The notes: a model not told the origin generated them from the letters alone. 64,000 nucleotides of DNA from Pseudomonadales bacterium (GCA_024234735.1 JACKNV010000008.1:103993-167992), one strand, 5' to 3'. Shown: positions 9,617-19,550, counted from the stretch's first letter. A program made the numbers and translations.

Positions 9617-10048
9617 ATGATGGATATCATCGAAATTCGCAAGTACCTTCCCCATCGCTACCCTTTCCTGCTGGTGGACAGGGTGGTGGAGTTTGTCCCG
9701 GGGGAATCGATTCTGGGCTACAAGAACCTGAGTGCCAACGAATCCTTTTTCGAGGGGCACTTCCCGGGCAAGCCGATCATGCCGGGGGTGCTGATCCTGG
9801 AGGCCATGGCGCAGATCGCCGGCATCCTAGGGTTCAAAAGCAAGAACAAGACGCCCGAGGATGGCTCGCTGTACTATTTTGCCGCGGCCGACGACGTGCG
9901 CTTCAAGCGCCCCTGCGTGCCCGGCGACCGGGTGATGTTGAGGGCCAGGCTGCTGTCGGAGCGGCGCGGAATAGCCCGCTTCGAGGTCAGTGCGGAAGTG
10001 GACGGGGAACTGGCGGCGTCGGCCGTCATTCTCTGCGCCGATCGGTAG
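9617..10048 (+). CDS. fabZ: (3R)-hydroxyacyl-ACP dehydratase
   Basis: Dehydrates 3-hydroxyacyl-ACP in fatty-acid elongation and competes with LpxA for the same substrate. The hot-dog fold is recognisable from LPHRYPFLLVDRV (catalytic His) and GHFPGKPIMPGVLILEAMAQ (catalytic Glu). The start at 9617 (MMDIIEIRKYLPHRYPF) fits the family, giving 143 residues. An ATG at 9605 overlapping the lpxD stop is in frame and would add four residues, but its spacing to AAGG is too short. Confidence 0.95.
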   Translation: MMDIIEIRKYLPHRYPFLLVDRVVEFVPGESILGYKNLSANESFFEGHFPGKPIMPGVLILEAMAQIAGILGFKSKNKTPEDGSLYYFAAADDVRFKRPCVPGDRVMLRARLLSERRGIARFEVSAEVDGELAASAVILCADR

Positions 10049-10050
10049 CC

Positions 10051-10821
10051 GTGATCCACGAGCAGGCCATCGTCGACCCATCCGCGCGGCTGGCCGACGA
10101 TGTCTCGGTAGGGCCCTGGACGTTCATCGGCGCGGATGTCGAGATCGGCCCCGGCTGCATCATCGAGCCGCACGTGGTGATTCGCGGCCCCACCCGTATC
10201 GGCGCGAACAACCATATCTACCAGTTTTCGACCGTGGGCGAAGGCACGCCTGACCGCAAGTACCACGACGAGCCCACCCGTCTGGTGATCGGCGACAACA
10301 ACATCATACGCGAGAGTGTCACCATCCATCGCGGCACCGTGCAGGACCGCTCCGAGACGACTATCGGCAACAACAACCTGATCATGGCCTACGTGCATAT
10401 CGGTCACGACTGTGTGCTCGGCAATCACACCACCTTGGTGAACAATGTCGCCCTGGCCGGGCATGTCCGGGTGGGCGACTGGGCAAACCTCAGCGGTTAC
10501 ACCCTGGTGCACCAGTTCTGCCAGATTGGCGCCCACAGTTTCAGCGGCATGGGTACCGCCATCGGCAAGGATGTGCCGGCTTTCGTCACGGTCAGCGGCG
10601 CCCCCGCCGAGGCCAAGACCATCAATATCGAGGGTTTGCGCCGGCGCGGCTTTTCCGCGGACGCGATCAGCGAGTTGCGGCGGGCCTACAAGATCGTCTA
10701 CAAGCAGGGGCTGACGCTGGATATCGCCATCCAGCGGCTGGAGTTGATGATGAGCGGATCGCCGGAGGTGCGCCTGCTGATCGCCTCGCTGCACGCCTCC
10801 GAACGCGGCATCGTGCGCTAG
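10051..10821 (+). CDS. lpxA: UDP-N-acetylglucosamine acyltransferase
   Basis: First committed step of lipid A synthesis, O-acylating UDP-GlcNAc from 3-hydroxyacyl-ACP. GTG 10051 begins 2 bp after fabZ and yields 256 residues, close to the usual 255-262. Hexapeptide repeats run from about residue 5 to 185. The catalytic histidine lies in the HDCVLGNHTTLVNNVALAGH stretch, and a C-terminal helical ACP-binding domain follows. No frame problems are visible. Confidence 0.96.
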   Translation: MIHEQAIVDPSARLADDVSVGPWTFIGADVEIGPGCIIEPHVVIRGPTRIGANNHIYQFSTVGEGTPDRKYHDEPTRLVIGDNNIIRESVTIHRGTVQDRSETTIGNNNLIMAYVHIGHDCVLGNHTTLVNNVALAGHVRVGDWANLSGYTLVHQFCQIGAHSFSGMGTAIGKDVPAFVTVSGAPAEAKTINIEGLRRRGFSADAISELRRAYKIVYKQGLTLDIAIQRLELMMSGSPEVRLLIASLHASERGIVR

Positions 10822-10832
10822 GGGCAGGCGGC

Positions 10833-11993
10833 TTGCGGGCAGTGCGCATCGGGGTGCTGGCGGGCGAGCCCTCCGGGGACATGCTCGGCTCACGGGTGTT
10901 GCAGGGCCTGCGCGCGCGGGTCGCGAACCTGCAGGTCGAGGGAGTCGGTGGCCCCCGCATGCAGGCCCAGGGCCTGGACAGCATGTTTCCCATGGAGCGT
11001 CTCGCGGTGATGGGCCTGGTGGAACCGCTCAAGCGCCTGCCGGAGTTGCTGCGCATGCGCCGCGCGCTGCTGCGGCACTTCAGCGCCAACCCGCCGGACC
11101 TGTTCCTGGGCATCGACTCGCCGGATTTCAATCTCACCCTGGAGCGGCGGTTGCGCCAGCGGGGCATTGCCACGGCCCACCTGGTGAGCCCCTCGGTGTG
11201 GGCCTGGCGCCGGCGCCGCATCCACAAGATCCGCCGCGCCGTGGACCTGATGCTGTGCCTGTTTCCCTTTGAAACGGCGGTCTATCGCCAGCATGGCATC
11301 GCGGTGCGCTGCGTCGGCCACCCGCTGGCGGACGAACTGCCACCGTACTCCGACCGGGAGGCCGCCAGGGCACAACTGGGCCTGGCGCCGGCCGGCAAGC
11401 TGCTGGCGCTGTTGCCCGGCAGCCGCGCCGGGGAGGTGCGCCTGCTGGCGCGATCCTTCCTGCAGGCCGCCAGCCTGCTGCGCCGGGCCGATCCGCTGCT
11501 GAGCTGCGTGCTGCCTGCCGCCAGCGCCGGGCGTGCCGCCGAGCTGGCGCCGCTGCTGGCAGAGTTCGCGGATCTGCCGGTGACGCTGGTGGAGGGCAGG
11601 TCCCGCGAAGCCATGACGGCGGCGGACGCGGTACTGCTGGCCTCCGGTACGGCCACCCTGGAAGCGGCCCTGTTGAAGCGTCCCATGGTGGTGGCCTACC
11701 GGATGGGCGCCCTGAGCTGGCAGTTGATCTCCCGGCTGGTGAAAACTCCCTATGCGGCGCTGCCCAATATCCTGGCCGGGCGGCCCCTGGTGCCGGAGCT
11801 GTTGCAGGGCGCCGCCACCGCGGACGCCCTGGCGGCCGCGCTGCAGCCTCTGCTGGCCGGGAACGATGCGGCGCGGCAGCAGCAGGCGGCGTTCGACGAC
11901 CTGCACTGCCAGCTGCGTCACGATTTCGCCGCATCCAGTGCGCAGGCCCTGCTGGAACTGGTGGCCGCCCGGCAAGGAGGTCGCGGTGGATGA
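10833..11993 (+). CDS. lpxB: Lipid-A-disaccharide synthase
   Basis: GT19 glycosyltransferase joining UDP-diacyl-GlcN and lipid X. The 386-residue frame opens at TTG 10833; GTG 10842 is an equally acceptable start three codons in. Signatures include LAGEPSGDMLG, GVGGPRMQAQG, LFLGIDSPDFN, LVSPSVWAWRRRR, LLPGSRAGEV and the LLASGTATLEA donor-binding motif. The end overlaps rnhB by 8 bases. Confidence 0.95.
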   Translation: MRAVRIGVLAGEPSGDMLGSRVLQGLRARVANLQVEGVGGPRMQAQGLDSMFPMERLAVMGLVEPLKRLPELLRMRRALLRHFSANPPDLFLGIDSPDFNLTLERRLRQRGIATAHLVSPSVWAWRRRRIHKIRRAVDLMLCLFPFETAVYRQHGIAVRCVGHPLADELPPYSDREAARAQLGLAPAGKLLALLPGSRAGEVRLLARSFLQAASLLRRADPLLSCVLPAASAGRAAELAPLLAEFADLPVTLVEGRSREAMTAADAVLLASGTATLEAALLKRPMVVAYRMGALSWQLISRLVKTPYAALPNILAGRPLVPELLQGAATADALAAALQPLLAGNDAARQQQAAFDDLHCQLRHDFAASSAQALLELVAARQGGRGG

Positions 11994-12594
11994 CCTGTTC
12001 CGGCCTGACTTCGACGCCGCCGGAATCGCCGGCGTGGACGAGGTCGGTCGCGGCCCCCTGGCAGGTGACGTGGTGGCGGCCGCTGTCATACTCGACCCGG
12101 CCCGCCCCATCGACGGGTTGCGCGATTCCAAGAAGCTCAGCGCCGCCCGCCGTGAAGCGCTGGCTGCCGTGATCTGGCAGCGGGCCCGGGCCTGGTGCGT
12201 GGCGCGGGCGTCGGTGGCCGAGATCGACCGCCTGAACATCCTCCAGGCTTCCCTGCTCGCCATGCACCGCGCGGTGCAGGGGCTGGAGCCGCAGCCGCGC
12301 TATGTGTTGGTGGACGGCAACCGCCTGCCGCGCTGGGACTACGCCGCCGAACCGGTGGTGAAGGGCGACGACCGGGTGGCGGCGATCGCCGCCGCCTCCA
12401 TCCTGGCGAAGGTGCAGCGCGACGCCGAGCTTGTGGAACTCGACCGGCAATACCCCGGCTATGGCTTCGCCCGCCACAAGGGCTACCCCACCGCCGCGCA
12501 TCTGGCCGCCCTGCGCGAACGGGGGGTCACACCGGTACACCGGCGCAGCTTCGCGCCGGTGCGCGCCCTGTTACCCGAAACTTCGGCCGAATAA
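11986..12594 (+). CDS. rnhB: Ribonuclease HII
   Basis: Removes ribonucleotides and RNA primers from DNA-RNA hybrids. GTG 11986, directly behind an AAGGAGG ribosome-binding site inside the lpxB end, gives 202 residues. The first catalytic motif GVDEVGRGPLAGDVV is at about residues 14-28, with DSKKLS and the VDGNRLP and VKGDDRVAAIAAASILAKV blocks downstream. It is the last gene of the envelope operon, preceding dnaE after an 80-bp gap. Confidence 0.95.
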   Translation: MDDLFRPDFDAAGIAGVDEVGRGPLAGDVVAAAVILDPARPIDGLRDSKKLSAARREALAAVIWQRARAWCVARASVAEIDRLNILQASLLAMHRAVQGLEPQPRYVLVDGNRLPRWDYAAEPVVKGDDRVAAIAAASILAKVQRDAELVELDRQYPGYGFARHKGYPTAAHLAALRERGVTPVHRRSFAPVRALLPETSAE

Positions 12595-12674
12595 ATTCGC
12601 TTGCGGGCCGGCAATCCCGCATTCCCGACCCGTGGCAATACAACAATCGGGGCAAGCGGAGTAGAATCCGTGGC

Positions 12675-15600
12675 ATGACCGATTTCGTCCACCTGCGCCT
12701 GCATACCGAATACTCCCTCGTCGACGGCCTGGTGCGGGTGAAACCGCTCATCGCACGGGTAGCGGAGCTGGGCATGCCCGCGGTGGCGGTCACCGATGTC
12801 TGCAATTTCTACGGCCTGGTCAAGACTTACAAGGCGGCGACGGCGGCCGGGGTACAGCCGATCTTCGGCGTCGACCTGCAGGTGATGGACGGCGACGACC
12901 CCGAGCGCAGCTGGCCCCTGTGCCTGCTGGCCATGGATATGGCGGGTTACCGCAACCTCACCCTGTTGATTTCGCGGGCCTATACCGAGGGCCAGCACCT
13001 GGGCATGCCCCACGTTAGCAGGGCCTGGCTGGAAGAGTGCGCCCAGGGCGTGATTGCCCTGTCGGCGGGTGCCGCCGGGGAAGTCGGGCAGGCGCTGCTG
13101 GCCGGCAAGCCCGAGCTGGCGGCACAGCGGGCTCGAGACCTGATGGCGCTCTATCCGGGCCGCTTTTACCTGGAGCTGCACCGCACCGGGCGCGAGGGCG
13201 ATGAAAGCCACCTGCACGCCGCCGTGGAGCTGGCGGCGCAGCTGGGCTGCCCGGTGGTCGCCACCAATGACGTGCGCTTCCTGGACGCCAGCGAATTCGA
13301 GGCCCACGAGGCCCGGGTCTGCATCCGCGAGGGCCGCACCCTGGACGACCCGCGACGGGCCCGGCTGTATACCGAGGAGCAGTACCTGCGCACGCCCGCG
13401 GAGATGGCGGAGCTGTTTGCCGACATTCCCGAGGCGCTGGCCAACTCCGTGGAGATCGCCCGCCGCTGTGGCCTGGTGCTGGAACTGGGCAAACCCTACC
13501 TGCCGGATTACCCGGTGCCCGCCGGGATGAGCATGGACGAGTTCTTCCGCAAGCTCTCCCACGAGGGGCTGGAACGGCGCCTGCAGGTGATCCTCGAGCC
13601 GGCCGCCGCCGATCGCGACGCGCGGCAGGCCCAGTACCGGGCGCGCCTGGACTTCGAGCTGGATACCATCATCCAGATGGGTTTTCCCGGCTACTTCCTG
13701 ATCGTGATGGACTTTATTCGCTGGGCCAAGCAGCACGATATTCCGGTCGGCCCGGGGCGTGGTTCCGGCGCCGGCTCGCTGGTGGCCTACGCCCTGGAAA
13801 TCACCGACCTGGACCCTCTGGAATACGACCTGCTGTTCGAGCGCTTCCTCAATCCCGAGCGGGTATCCATGCCCGACTTCGACGTGGATTTCTGCATGGA
13901 GAAGCGCGACCGGGTGATCGACTACGTGGCGGACACCTACGGTCGCGAGGCGGTCTCGCAGATCATCACCTTCGGCACCATGGCGGCCAAAGCGGTGGTG
14001 CGCGACGTGGCCCGGGTACAGGGCAAGTCCTACGGGCTGGCGGACAAGCTCTCCAAGATGATTCCCTTCGAAGTCGGCATGACCCTGGAAAAAGCCCTGG
14101 ACCAGGAGGAGCCGCTGCAGGAGTTCCTGCGCGACGATCCCCAGGCGCAGGAAATATGGGACATGGCGGTGCAGCTGGAGGGCATCACCCGCAATGTCGG
14201 CAAGCACGCCGGCGGGGTGGTTATCGCGCCCTCGAAACTGACCGATTTCTCGCCGCTGTTCTGCGACGACACCGGCGGCGGCCTGGTGACCCAGTACGAC
14301 AAGAACGACGTGGAAGAGGCCGGCCTGGTCAAGTTCGACTTTCTGGGACTGCGCACCCTCACCATCATCGACTGGGCGGTGAAAATGATCAACGGCGTGC
14401 GCCGGGAGCAGGGCGAGCAGCCCCTGGACGTCGCCCACATCCCCCTGGATGATCCGGCCAGCTTCGCCCTGTTGCAGTCCGCCGAGACCACTGCGGTGTT
14501 CCAGCTCGAATCCCGCGGCATGAAGGATCTGATCAAGCGCCTGCGCCCGGACTGTTTCGAGGATATCGTCGCCCTGGTGGCGCTGTTCCGGCCGGGGCCG
14601 CTGCAGTCGGGCATGGTGGACAATTTCATCAACCGCAAGCACGGGCGGGAGGCGATCTCCTACCCCGACGCCCAGTGGCAGCACGAGTGGCTGCAGCCCA
14701 TCCTGGAACCCACCTACGGCATCATTCTCTACCAGGAACAGGTGATGCAGATCGCCCAGGAGCTGGCCGGCTATACCCTGGGTGGCGCCGATATGCTGCG
14801 CCGCGCCATGGGCAAGAAAAAGCCCGAGGAGATGGCCAAGCAGCGCGTCGTGTTCGAGGAGGGCGCCCGCGCCAGGGGGGTGGACGGCGAACTGGCCATG
14901 AAGATCTTCGACCTGGTGGAGAAGTTCGCCGGCTACGGCTTCAACAAGTCGCACTCCGCAGCCTACGCGCTGGTCTCCTACCAGACCGCGTGGCTCAAGG
15001 CCCACTACCCGGCGCCGTTCATGGCGGCGGTGATGAGCTCGGAACTGCAGAATACCGACAAGATCGTGGTATTCGTGGAAGAATGCCGGGCCATGAAGCT
15101 CACCCTCAAGTTGCCCGATGTGAACGAGGGAGAGTTCATGTTCACGGTCAACGCCAGCGACCAGATCATCTATGGCCTGGGTGCGATCAAGGGGCTGGGA
15201 GAGGGGCCGATCGATAACATCCTGGCGGCCCGCGCGGCCGGCGGACCCTTCCTGGACCTGTTCGATTTCTGCGCGCGCACCGACCCGCGCAAGGTCAACC
15301 GCCGGGCCATCGAGGCCCTGGTGCGCGCCGGCGCTTTCGATTCCCTGAAAGTAGACCGTTGTATCCTGATGGCCGCCCTGGACGATGCCCTGAAGGCGGC
15401 CGAGCAGAGCGCCAGCAACCGCGACAGCGGCATGCAGGACCTGTTTGGCGAGGTGGTGCCCAGCCAGGGTAACGGCCACGGGGATGTCTACCAGGCCTTC
15501 CGCCAGGTGCGCCCGTGGCCCGACAAGCAGCGGCTGGCGGGGGAGAAGGATACCCTGGGGCTGTACGTGAGCGGCCATCCCATCGACGAGTACGAGGCCG

Positions 15601-16163
15601 AGGTGCGCCAGTTCGCCCCCACCCGCATCGCCGAACTGCGCGCCGACAAGCAGGGCAGCCAGTACATCGCCGGCCTGATCGTCGCCGCCCGCACCATGAA
15701 AACCAAGCGCGGCGACACCATGGCAATCCTGCAACTGGACGATCGCAGCGCGCGCATCGAGGTCACGGTGTACGCCGACACCTATGCCGAGCACCGGGAG
15801 CTGCTGGGCAAGGACAATATCGTCATCGTCGAGGGCAATGTGGCCCATGACGATTACTCCGGTGGGCTGGCGGTGCGTGCCAGGGGCGTGCGCAGCCTGT
15901 TGCAGGCACGCCAGGATCACGCCTCGGAACTGACCATCGAAGTCAGCCGTGAGCAGCTGGACGGGCACTGGGCCGACTGGCTGGAGCAGTTGCTGGCCAG
16001 CGCCGGCCGCGGCAGCTGCCCGGTTGCCCTGATCTACCGCCAGGCGGGGGGACAGGGCAGGGTGCGCCTGGGCGAGCGCTGGCAGGTGCAGCCCAGCGAC
16101 GAACTGTTGCAGGAACTGCGCGAGCGGGTCGGCGCCGGGCGGGTGGCGCTGCAGTACAGCTGA
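12675..16163 (+). CDS. dnaE: DNA polymerase III alpha subunit
   Basis: Catalytic subunit of the replicative polymerase. The 1162-residue product (E. coli: 1160) has an N-terminal PHP domain starting FVHLRLHTEYSLVDG. The catalytic aspartates are in PDFDVDFCMEKRD, and GPGRGSGAGS lies upstream in the palm. A C-terminal OB fold contains RIEVTVYADTY. A QDLF segment near residue 920 is the likely sliding-clamp binding motif. ATG 12675 was chosen over much earlier in-frame codons because those lie antisense-free inside rnhB and add no family sequence. accA, often next in relatives, does not follow. Confidence 0.97.
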   Translation: MTDFVHLRLHTEYSLVDGLVRVKPLIARVAELGMPAVAVTDVCNFYGLVKTYKAATAAGVQPIFGVDLQVMDGDDPERSWPLCLLAMDMAGYRNLTLLISRAYTEGQHLGMPHVSRAWLEECAQGVIALSAGAAGEVGQALLAGKPELAAQRARDLMALYPGRFYLELHRTGREGDESHLHAAVELAAQLGCPVVATNDVRFLDASEFEAHEARVCIREGRTLDDPRRARLYTEEQYLRTPAEMAELFADIPEALANSVEIARRCGLVLELGKPYLPDYPVPAGMSMDEFFRKLSHEGLERRLQVILEPAAADRDARQAQYRARLDFELDTIIQMGFPGYFLIVMDFIRWAKQHDIPVGPGRGSGAGSLVAYALEITDLDPLEYDLLFERFLNPERVSMPDFDVDFCMEKRDRVIDYVADTYGREAVSQIITFGTMAAKAVVRDVARVQGKSYGLADKLSKMIPFEVGMTLEKALDQEEPLQEFLRDDPQAQEIWDMAVQLEGITRNVGKHAGGVVIAPSKLTDFSPLFCDDTGGGLVTQYDKNDVEEAGLVKFDFLGLRTLTIIDWAVKMINGVRREQGEQPLDVAHIPLDDPASFALLQSAETTAVFQLESRGMKDLIKRLRPDCFEDIVALVALFRPGPLQSGMVDNFINRKHGREAISYPDAQWQHEWLQPILEPTYGIILYQEQVMQIAQELAGYTLGGADMLRRAMGKKKPEEMAKQRVVFEEGARARGVDGELAMKIFDLVEKFAGYGFNKSHSAAYALVSYQTAWLKAHYPAPFMAAVMSSELQNTDKIVVFVEECRAMKLTLKLPDVNEGEFMFTVNASDQIIYGLGAIKGLGEGPIDNILAARAAGGPFLDLFDFCARTDPRKVNRRAIEALVRAGAFDSLKVDRCILMAALDDALKAAEQSASNRDSGMQDLFGEVVPSQGNGHGDVYQAFRQVRPWPDKQRLAGEKDTLGLYVSGHPIDEYEAEVRQFAPTRIAELRADKQGSQYIAGLIVAARTMKTKRGDTMAILQLDDRSARIEVTVYADTYAEHRELLGKDNIVIVEGNVAHDDYSGGLAVRARGVRSLLQARQDHASELTIEVSREQLDGHWADWLEQLLASAGRGSCPVALIYRQAGGQGRVRLGERWQVQPSDELLQELRERVGAGRVALQYS

Positions 16164-16212
16164 AGCCGGCGGCAGGCGCGCCGGGCGCAATTGGGTCTTA
16201 CAGGGAGCAGCG

Positions 16213-17004
16213 ATGTTATTACAGGACAAAGTGGTGATCGTGTCGGGCATCGGCCCCGGCCTGGGCCAGGAGCTGGCCGTGCTCGCCGCCCGGGAGGGCG
16301 CCCGTGCAGTGGTGCTGGCCGCCCGCACCCTGGCCAAGCTGGATGCGGCGGAGCGGGATATCCTCGCCCTGGGACAGGGTACCGAAGTGTTGAAAGTGGC
16401 CACCGATATCGCCGATAAGGCGCAGTGCGAGGCGCTGGCGGCCCGCACCCGGGAGCGCTTCGGGCGAATCGACGTGTTGTTCAACAGCGCCTACGACCCG
16501 GGCAGCTTCGAACCGATAGCGACGGCCGACCTGGACGGCTGGCGCCGCGCCATGGACGTCAATTTTTTCGGCACCATGCAGCTCACCCAGGCCTGCGTGC
16601 CGGCCATGATCGCCGCTGGCGGCGGCGCCATCGTGATGATAGCCACCATGGTGGAACACAAGCCCCTTGCGACCCAGGGCGGCTACGGCGCCTCCAAGTC
16701 AGCCCTGCGCAGCGCCACCAAACACCTGGCCCTGGAGCTGGGGCAGTACGGTATCCGCGTCAACAGCTGCCACATGGGTTGGATGTGGGGGCCTGCTGTG
16801 GAGGGCTACTTCGACTGGCAGGCCAGCGAAACGGGCACCGCGCGCGAGGAACTGATCGCCGCGGTGACCCGCAATATCCCCCTGGGCGCCATCCCCGAAG
16901 ACGGCGACTGCGCCAGGGCCGCGATCTTCCTGGGCTCGGACTACGCCAGTGCGGTCACCGGCGCGGCCCTGGATGTCAACGGCGGCGAATACATGCCGGT
17001 GTGA
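16213..17004 (+). CDS. SDR-family NAD(P)-dependent oxidoreductase
   Basis: Classical short-chain dehydrogenase of 263 residues. The nucleotide loop is SGIGPGLGQE at about residues 11-20. The catalytic YGASK pair is near 158-162, after the conserved serine/threonine position in the IVMIATMVEHK strand. The usual NNAG is replaced by FNSAYD. The C terminus ends in a typical LDVNGGEYM. Substrate unknown; relatives act on alcohols, steroids or acyl derivatives. The gene has its own CAGGGAGCAGCG ribosome-binding site. Confidence 0.85.
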   Translation: MLLQDKVVIVSGIGPGLGQELAVLAAREGARAVVLAARTLAKLDAAERDILALGQGTEVLKVATDIADKAQCEALAARTRERFGRIDVLFNSAYDPGSFEPIATADLDGWRRAMDVNFFGTMQLTQACVPAMIAAGGGAIVMIATMVEHKPLATQGGYGASKSALRSATKHLALELGQYGIRVNSCHMGWMWGPAVEGYFDWQASETGTAREELIAAVTRNIPLGAIPEDGDCARAAIFLGSDYASAVTGAALDVNGGEYMPV

Positions 17005-17065
17005 CGCGCACCGGGGCCGATTGCAGCCGGCCCTACAATTTCTTGAACGACCGGGAGCCCCCCAC

Positions 17066-17371
17066 ATGACTGACAGCATTTCACCGGAACAGGCCACCCG
17101 CATCGAGGCGGCCGTCTTCCGACGCCTGCTGGAACACCTGGACAGTCGCAGCGATGTACAGAATATCGACCTGATGAATCTCGCGGGTTTCTGCCGCAAT
17201 TGCCTGTCCAAGTGGTACCTGGCCGCGGCCGAGGAAGAGGGGCTGGCGGTGGATTATGACGCCGCCAGGGAACGGGTGTATGGCATGCCCTATGGCGAGT
17301 GGAAACAGCGCTACCAGGGCGAGGCGAGCGCGGCCCAGCTGGCCGCTTTCGAGCGCAACAAGCCGCGGTAG
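17066..17371 (+). CDS. DUF1244 family protein
   Basis: A 101-residue soluble protein with the family core LMNLAGFCRNCLSKWYLAAA and a C-terminal YGMPYGEWKQRYQ segment, which together identify DUF1244. No biochemical role is established for the family. The two cysteines in CRNC are the only obvious functional residues. The start is ATG 17066, 61 bp after the SDR gene, so cotranscription is likely. It runs convergent with the small gene that follows. Confidence 0.85.
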   Translation: MTDSISPEQATRIEAAVFRRLLEHLDSRSDVQNIDLMNLAGFCRNCLSKWYLAAAEEEGLAVDYDAARERVYGMPYGEWKQRYQGEASAAQLAAFERNKPR

Positions 17372-17379
17372 GCGGGCGC

Positions 17380-17646
17380 TCAGTTGTCCCGCAGGCGATC
17401 CCGCAGGTAGTTGAAGCGGCTGGAGTAGGGTTCGCTCGCCTCGTCGGCCACCCGCCGCAGGGTATGGCGCAGCGCGTCGGCGGGATTGTCGCCCGGCTCC
17501 TCGCCACTGGCCAGTTGGCGGCCCAGCTGGCTCAACCCGTCACCGATGGCCGTGGCGCTTTCGATGGTGGCGTACACCAGGAACATCTCGGCGATGATCA
17601 GTTCGTCCACTGCGCGGCGCAGACGACTGCGGGTAAACTGTTGCAT
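17380..17646 (-). CDS. Small hypothetical helical protein
   Basis: Encodes 88 residues (MQQFTRSRLRRAVDEL...) that appear almost wholly alpha-helical and soluble, without cysteines, membrane segments or a recognisable family motif. The start ATG at 17646 is preceded by GTGGAGA at good spacing; an in-frame GTG at 17661 is the alternative. It ends 9 bp from the convergent DUF1244 gene. I do not recognise it. Confidence 0.6.
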   Translation of the reverse strand: MQQFTRSRLRRAVDELIIAEMFLVYATIESATAIGDGLSQLGRQLASGEEPGDNPADALRHTLRRVADEASEPYSSRFNYLRDRLRDN

Positions 17647-17996
17647 GGCGATGTTCTCCACAGTGGTGGCGGGCGGCGCGGTGCACGCCGCTGGTGCATG
17701 TCTGGCCCAGCTGCCTGCTGCTGGGGCAGGGCCTGCCGGGCAGGGGCCCGAAATCTGTTCATTATGGCGCCGCCTGCAGCCCTCCAGCCAAACCGGTGCA
17801 AGCCTTGTGCCAGCGCGGCGCTATCATAGTCATTCAATGTGACAAGGCAATGGCCGCGGCGTTCAAAAGCCGTGAATAATGCCGCGATTGTCCGGGGGTT
17901 GCATTATTCCGTGCCTGGGCAATACTGTGCGCCGGGTTGCTTCGTAGCATCTGCAGCCATAACTCCAAGAACACAGCATTCACAGAGGAATACCCA
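17647..17996. other. Intergenic region upstream of sulfatase
   Basis: This 350-bp stretch separates divergent genes. It contains no convincing coding sequence; frames open across it lack family similarity and ribosome-binding sites. A weak sigma-70-like pair (TTGCAT at about 17903 and AATACT 16 bp later) could drive the sulfatase, leaving a leader of some 70 bases. No palindromic operator stands out. Confidence 0.4.
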
Positions 17997-19550
17997 ATGA
18001 GATTTCTTGACCACAAGCGGAGCAACTGCCGGCAGCTGCTGGCGGGAGGCCTGCTGCTGCTGGGCGCGGGGTTCGCCAGCCTGTCACAGGCCGCGGACAA
18101 ACCCAATATCCTGGTGATCTGGGGTGATGATATCGGCATCACCAATATCAGCGCCTACAGCGACGGCATCATGGGCTACCACACCCCGAACATCGACCGC
18201 ATTGCCGACGAGGGTATTCGTTTCACCGATTACTACGGCGACCAGAGCTGCACCGCGGGTCGCTCCACCTTTATCACCGGCCAGTCGGGGCTGCGCACGG
18301 GCCTCACCAAGGTGGGGCTGCCCGGCGCCGAGCTGGGGCTGCAGGACCGCGATATCACCATCGCCGAGGTCCTCAAGACCCAGGGTTACACCACCGGCCA
18401 GTTCGGCAAGAACCACCTGGGCGACCAGGATATCTTCCTGCCCACCAACCACGGCTTCGACGAGTTTTTTGGCAACCTCTACCACCTGAACGCGGAGGAG
18501 GAGCCGGAGGACCCCGACTATCCCACCGACCCGGGCTTCCGCAAGATGTTCGGCCCGCGTGGCGTGATCCACTCCTACGCCGACGGCCGCATCGAGGACA
18601 CCGGGGCGCTGACCCGCAAGCGTATGGAGACCGCCGACGAGGAATTCGTGGCCGCGGCGAAGAAATTCATCGACAAGGCGGTCAAGGCCGACAAGCCCTT
18701 TTTCGTGTGGCTGAATACCACCGGCATGCATTTTCGCACCCATATCGCCCCCAAGAACGTGGGCCTTTCCGGGCAGGGTTTCTATAACGACGTCATGGTG
18801 GCCCACGACCGCCTGGTGGGGCAAATGCTGGACCAGCTGGACCAGCTGAAGATTGCCGACAACACCATCGTGTTTTACTCCACCGACAACGGCGTGCATT
18901 TCAATACCTGGCCCGATTCCGGCATCACGCCGTTTCGCAGCGAGAAGAACACCAACTGGGAAGGCGCCTACCGGGTCCCCGCCATGGTGCGCTGGCCGGC
19001 AAAAATCAAGCCCGGGCAGATTTCCAACAACGTGATGGCGCACCTGGACTGGATGCCCACCCTGGCCGCGGTGGCCGGCAACCCCAACCTGAAGCAGGAA
19101 TTGCTCAAGGGCAAGCAGGTGGGCAGCAAGAAAGCCAAACTGCATCTGGATGGCTACAACTTCCTGCCCTACCTGACCGGCGAGACCGACAAGTCGCCGC
19201 GCCGCGAATACATCTACCTGATGGACAGCGGCATGCCGGTGGGTATCCGGGTGGACGACTGGAAGCTGGTGTTCGCGGAAAACAACGCCCAGACCATGGC
19301 GCTGTGGGCCGAGCCCTTCAAGACCTTGCGCATGTTCAAGATCTTCCACCTGCGCCGCGACCCGTTTGAGCGCGCCGACCACAATTCCAATACCTACTGG
19401 GACTGGATGATAGACAAGGCGCCCCAGGGTTACAAAGGCATGGCGGTCATGGCCCAGTTCCTGAGCACCTTCAAGGACTTCCCGCCCAGCCAGAAGCCCG
19501 ACTCCTGGTCCATCGACAAGCTGACCGAGCGCTTTCTCAACGAGAAGTAA
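17997..19550 (+). CDS. Secreted arylsulfatase (sulfatase family)
   Basis: Sulfate-ester hydrolase of 517 residues. A signal peptide (LLAGGLLLLGAGFASLSQAA, cleavage near residue 33) sends it to the periplasm. The metal-binding strand NILVIWGDD is followed by the formylglycine motif C85-T-A-G-R89, a C-x-A-x-R variant of the common C-x-P-S-R. FGKNHLGD and a STDNGVH metal-ligand motif lie downstream. Activation requires a formylglycine-generating enzyme, not encoded here. The ribosome-binding site is CAGAGGAA. It faces a convergent sulfotransferase across a terminator. Substrate unknown; algal polysaccharide or aryl sulfates are possible. Confidence 0.9.
   Translation: MRFLDHKRSNCRQLLAGGLLLLGAGFASLSQAADKPNILVIWGDDIGITNISAYSDGIMGYHTPNIDRIADEGIRFTDYYGDQSCTAGRSTFITGQSGLRTGLTKVGLPGAELGLQDRDITIAEVLKTQGYTTGQFGKNHLGDQDIFLPTNHGFDEFFGNLYHLNAEEEPEDPDYPTDPGFRKMFGPRGVIHSYADGRIEDTGALTRKRMETADEEFVAAAKKFIDKAVKADKPFFVWLNTTGMHFRTHIAPKNVGLSGQGFYNDVMVAHDRLVGQMLDQLDQLKIADNTIVFYSTDNGVHFNTWPDSGITPFRSEKNTNWEGAYRVPAMVRWPAKIKPGQISNNVMAHLDWMPTLAAVAGNPNLKQELLKGKQVGSKKAKLHLDGYNFLPYLTGETDKSPRREYIYLMDSGMPVGIRVDDWKLVFAENNAQTMALWAEPFKTLRMFKIFHLRRDPFERADHNSNTYWDWMIDKAPQGYKGMAVMAQFLSTFKDFPPSQKPDSWSIDKLTERFLNEK

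Noticed and set aside
12483..16484. A 1333-codon open frame antisense to dnaE, and similar long antisense frames at 542-2062, 5405-7969 and 30279-32867
   Set aside because: High GC with G/C-rich third positions produces long antisense open frames; the sense genes are complete and unmistakable, and the antisense products are low-complexity His/Gln/Gly-rich.
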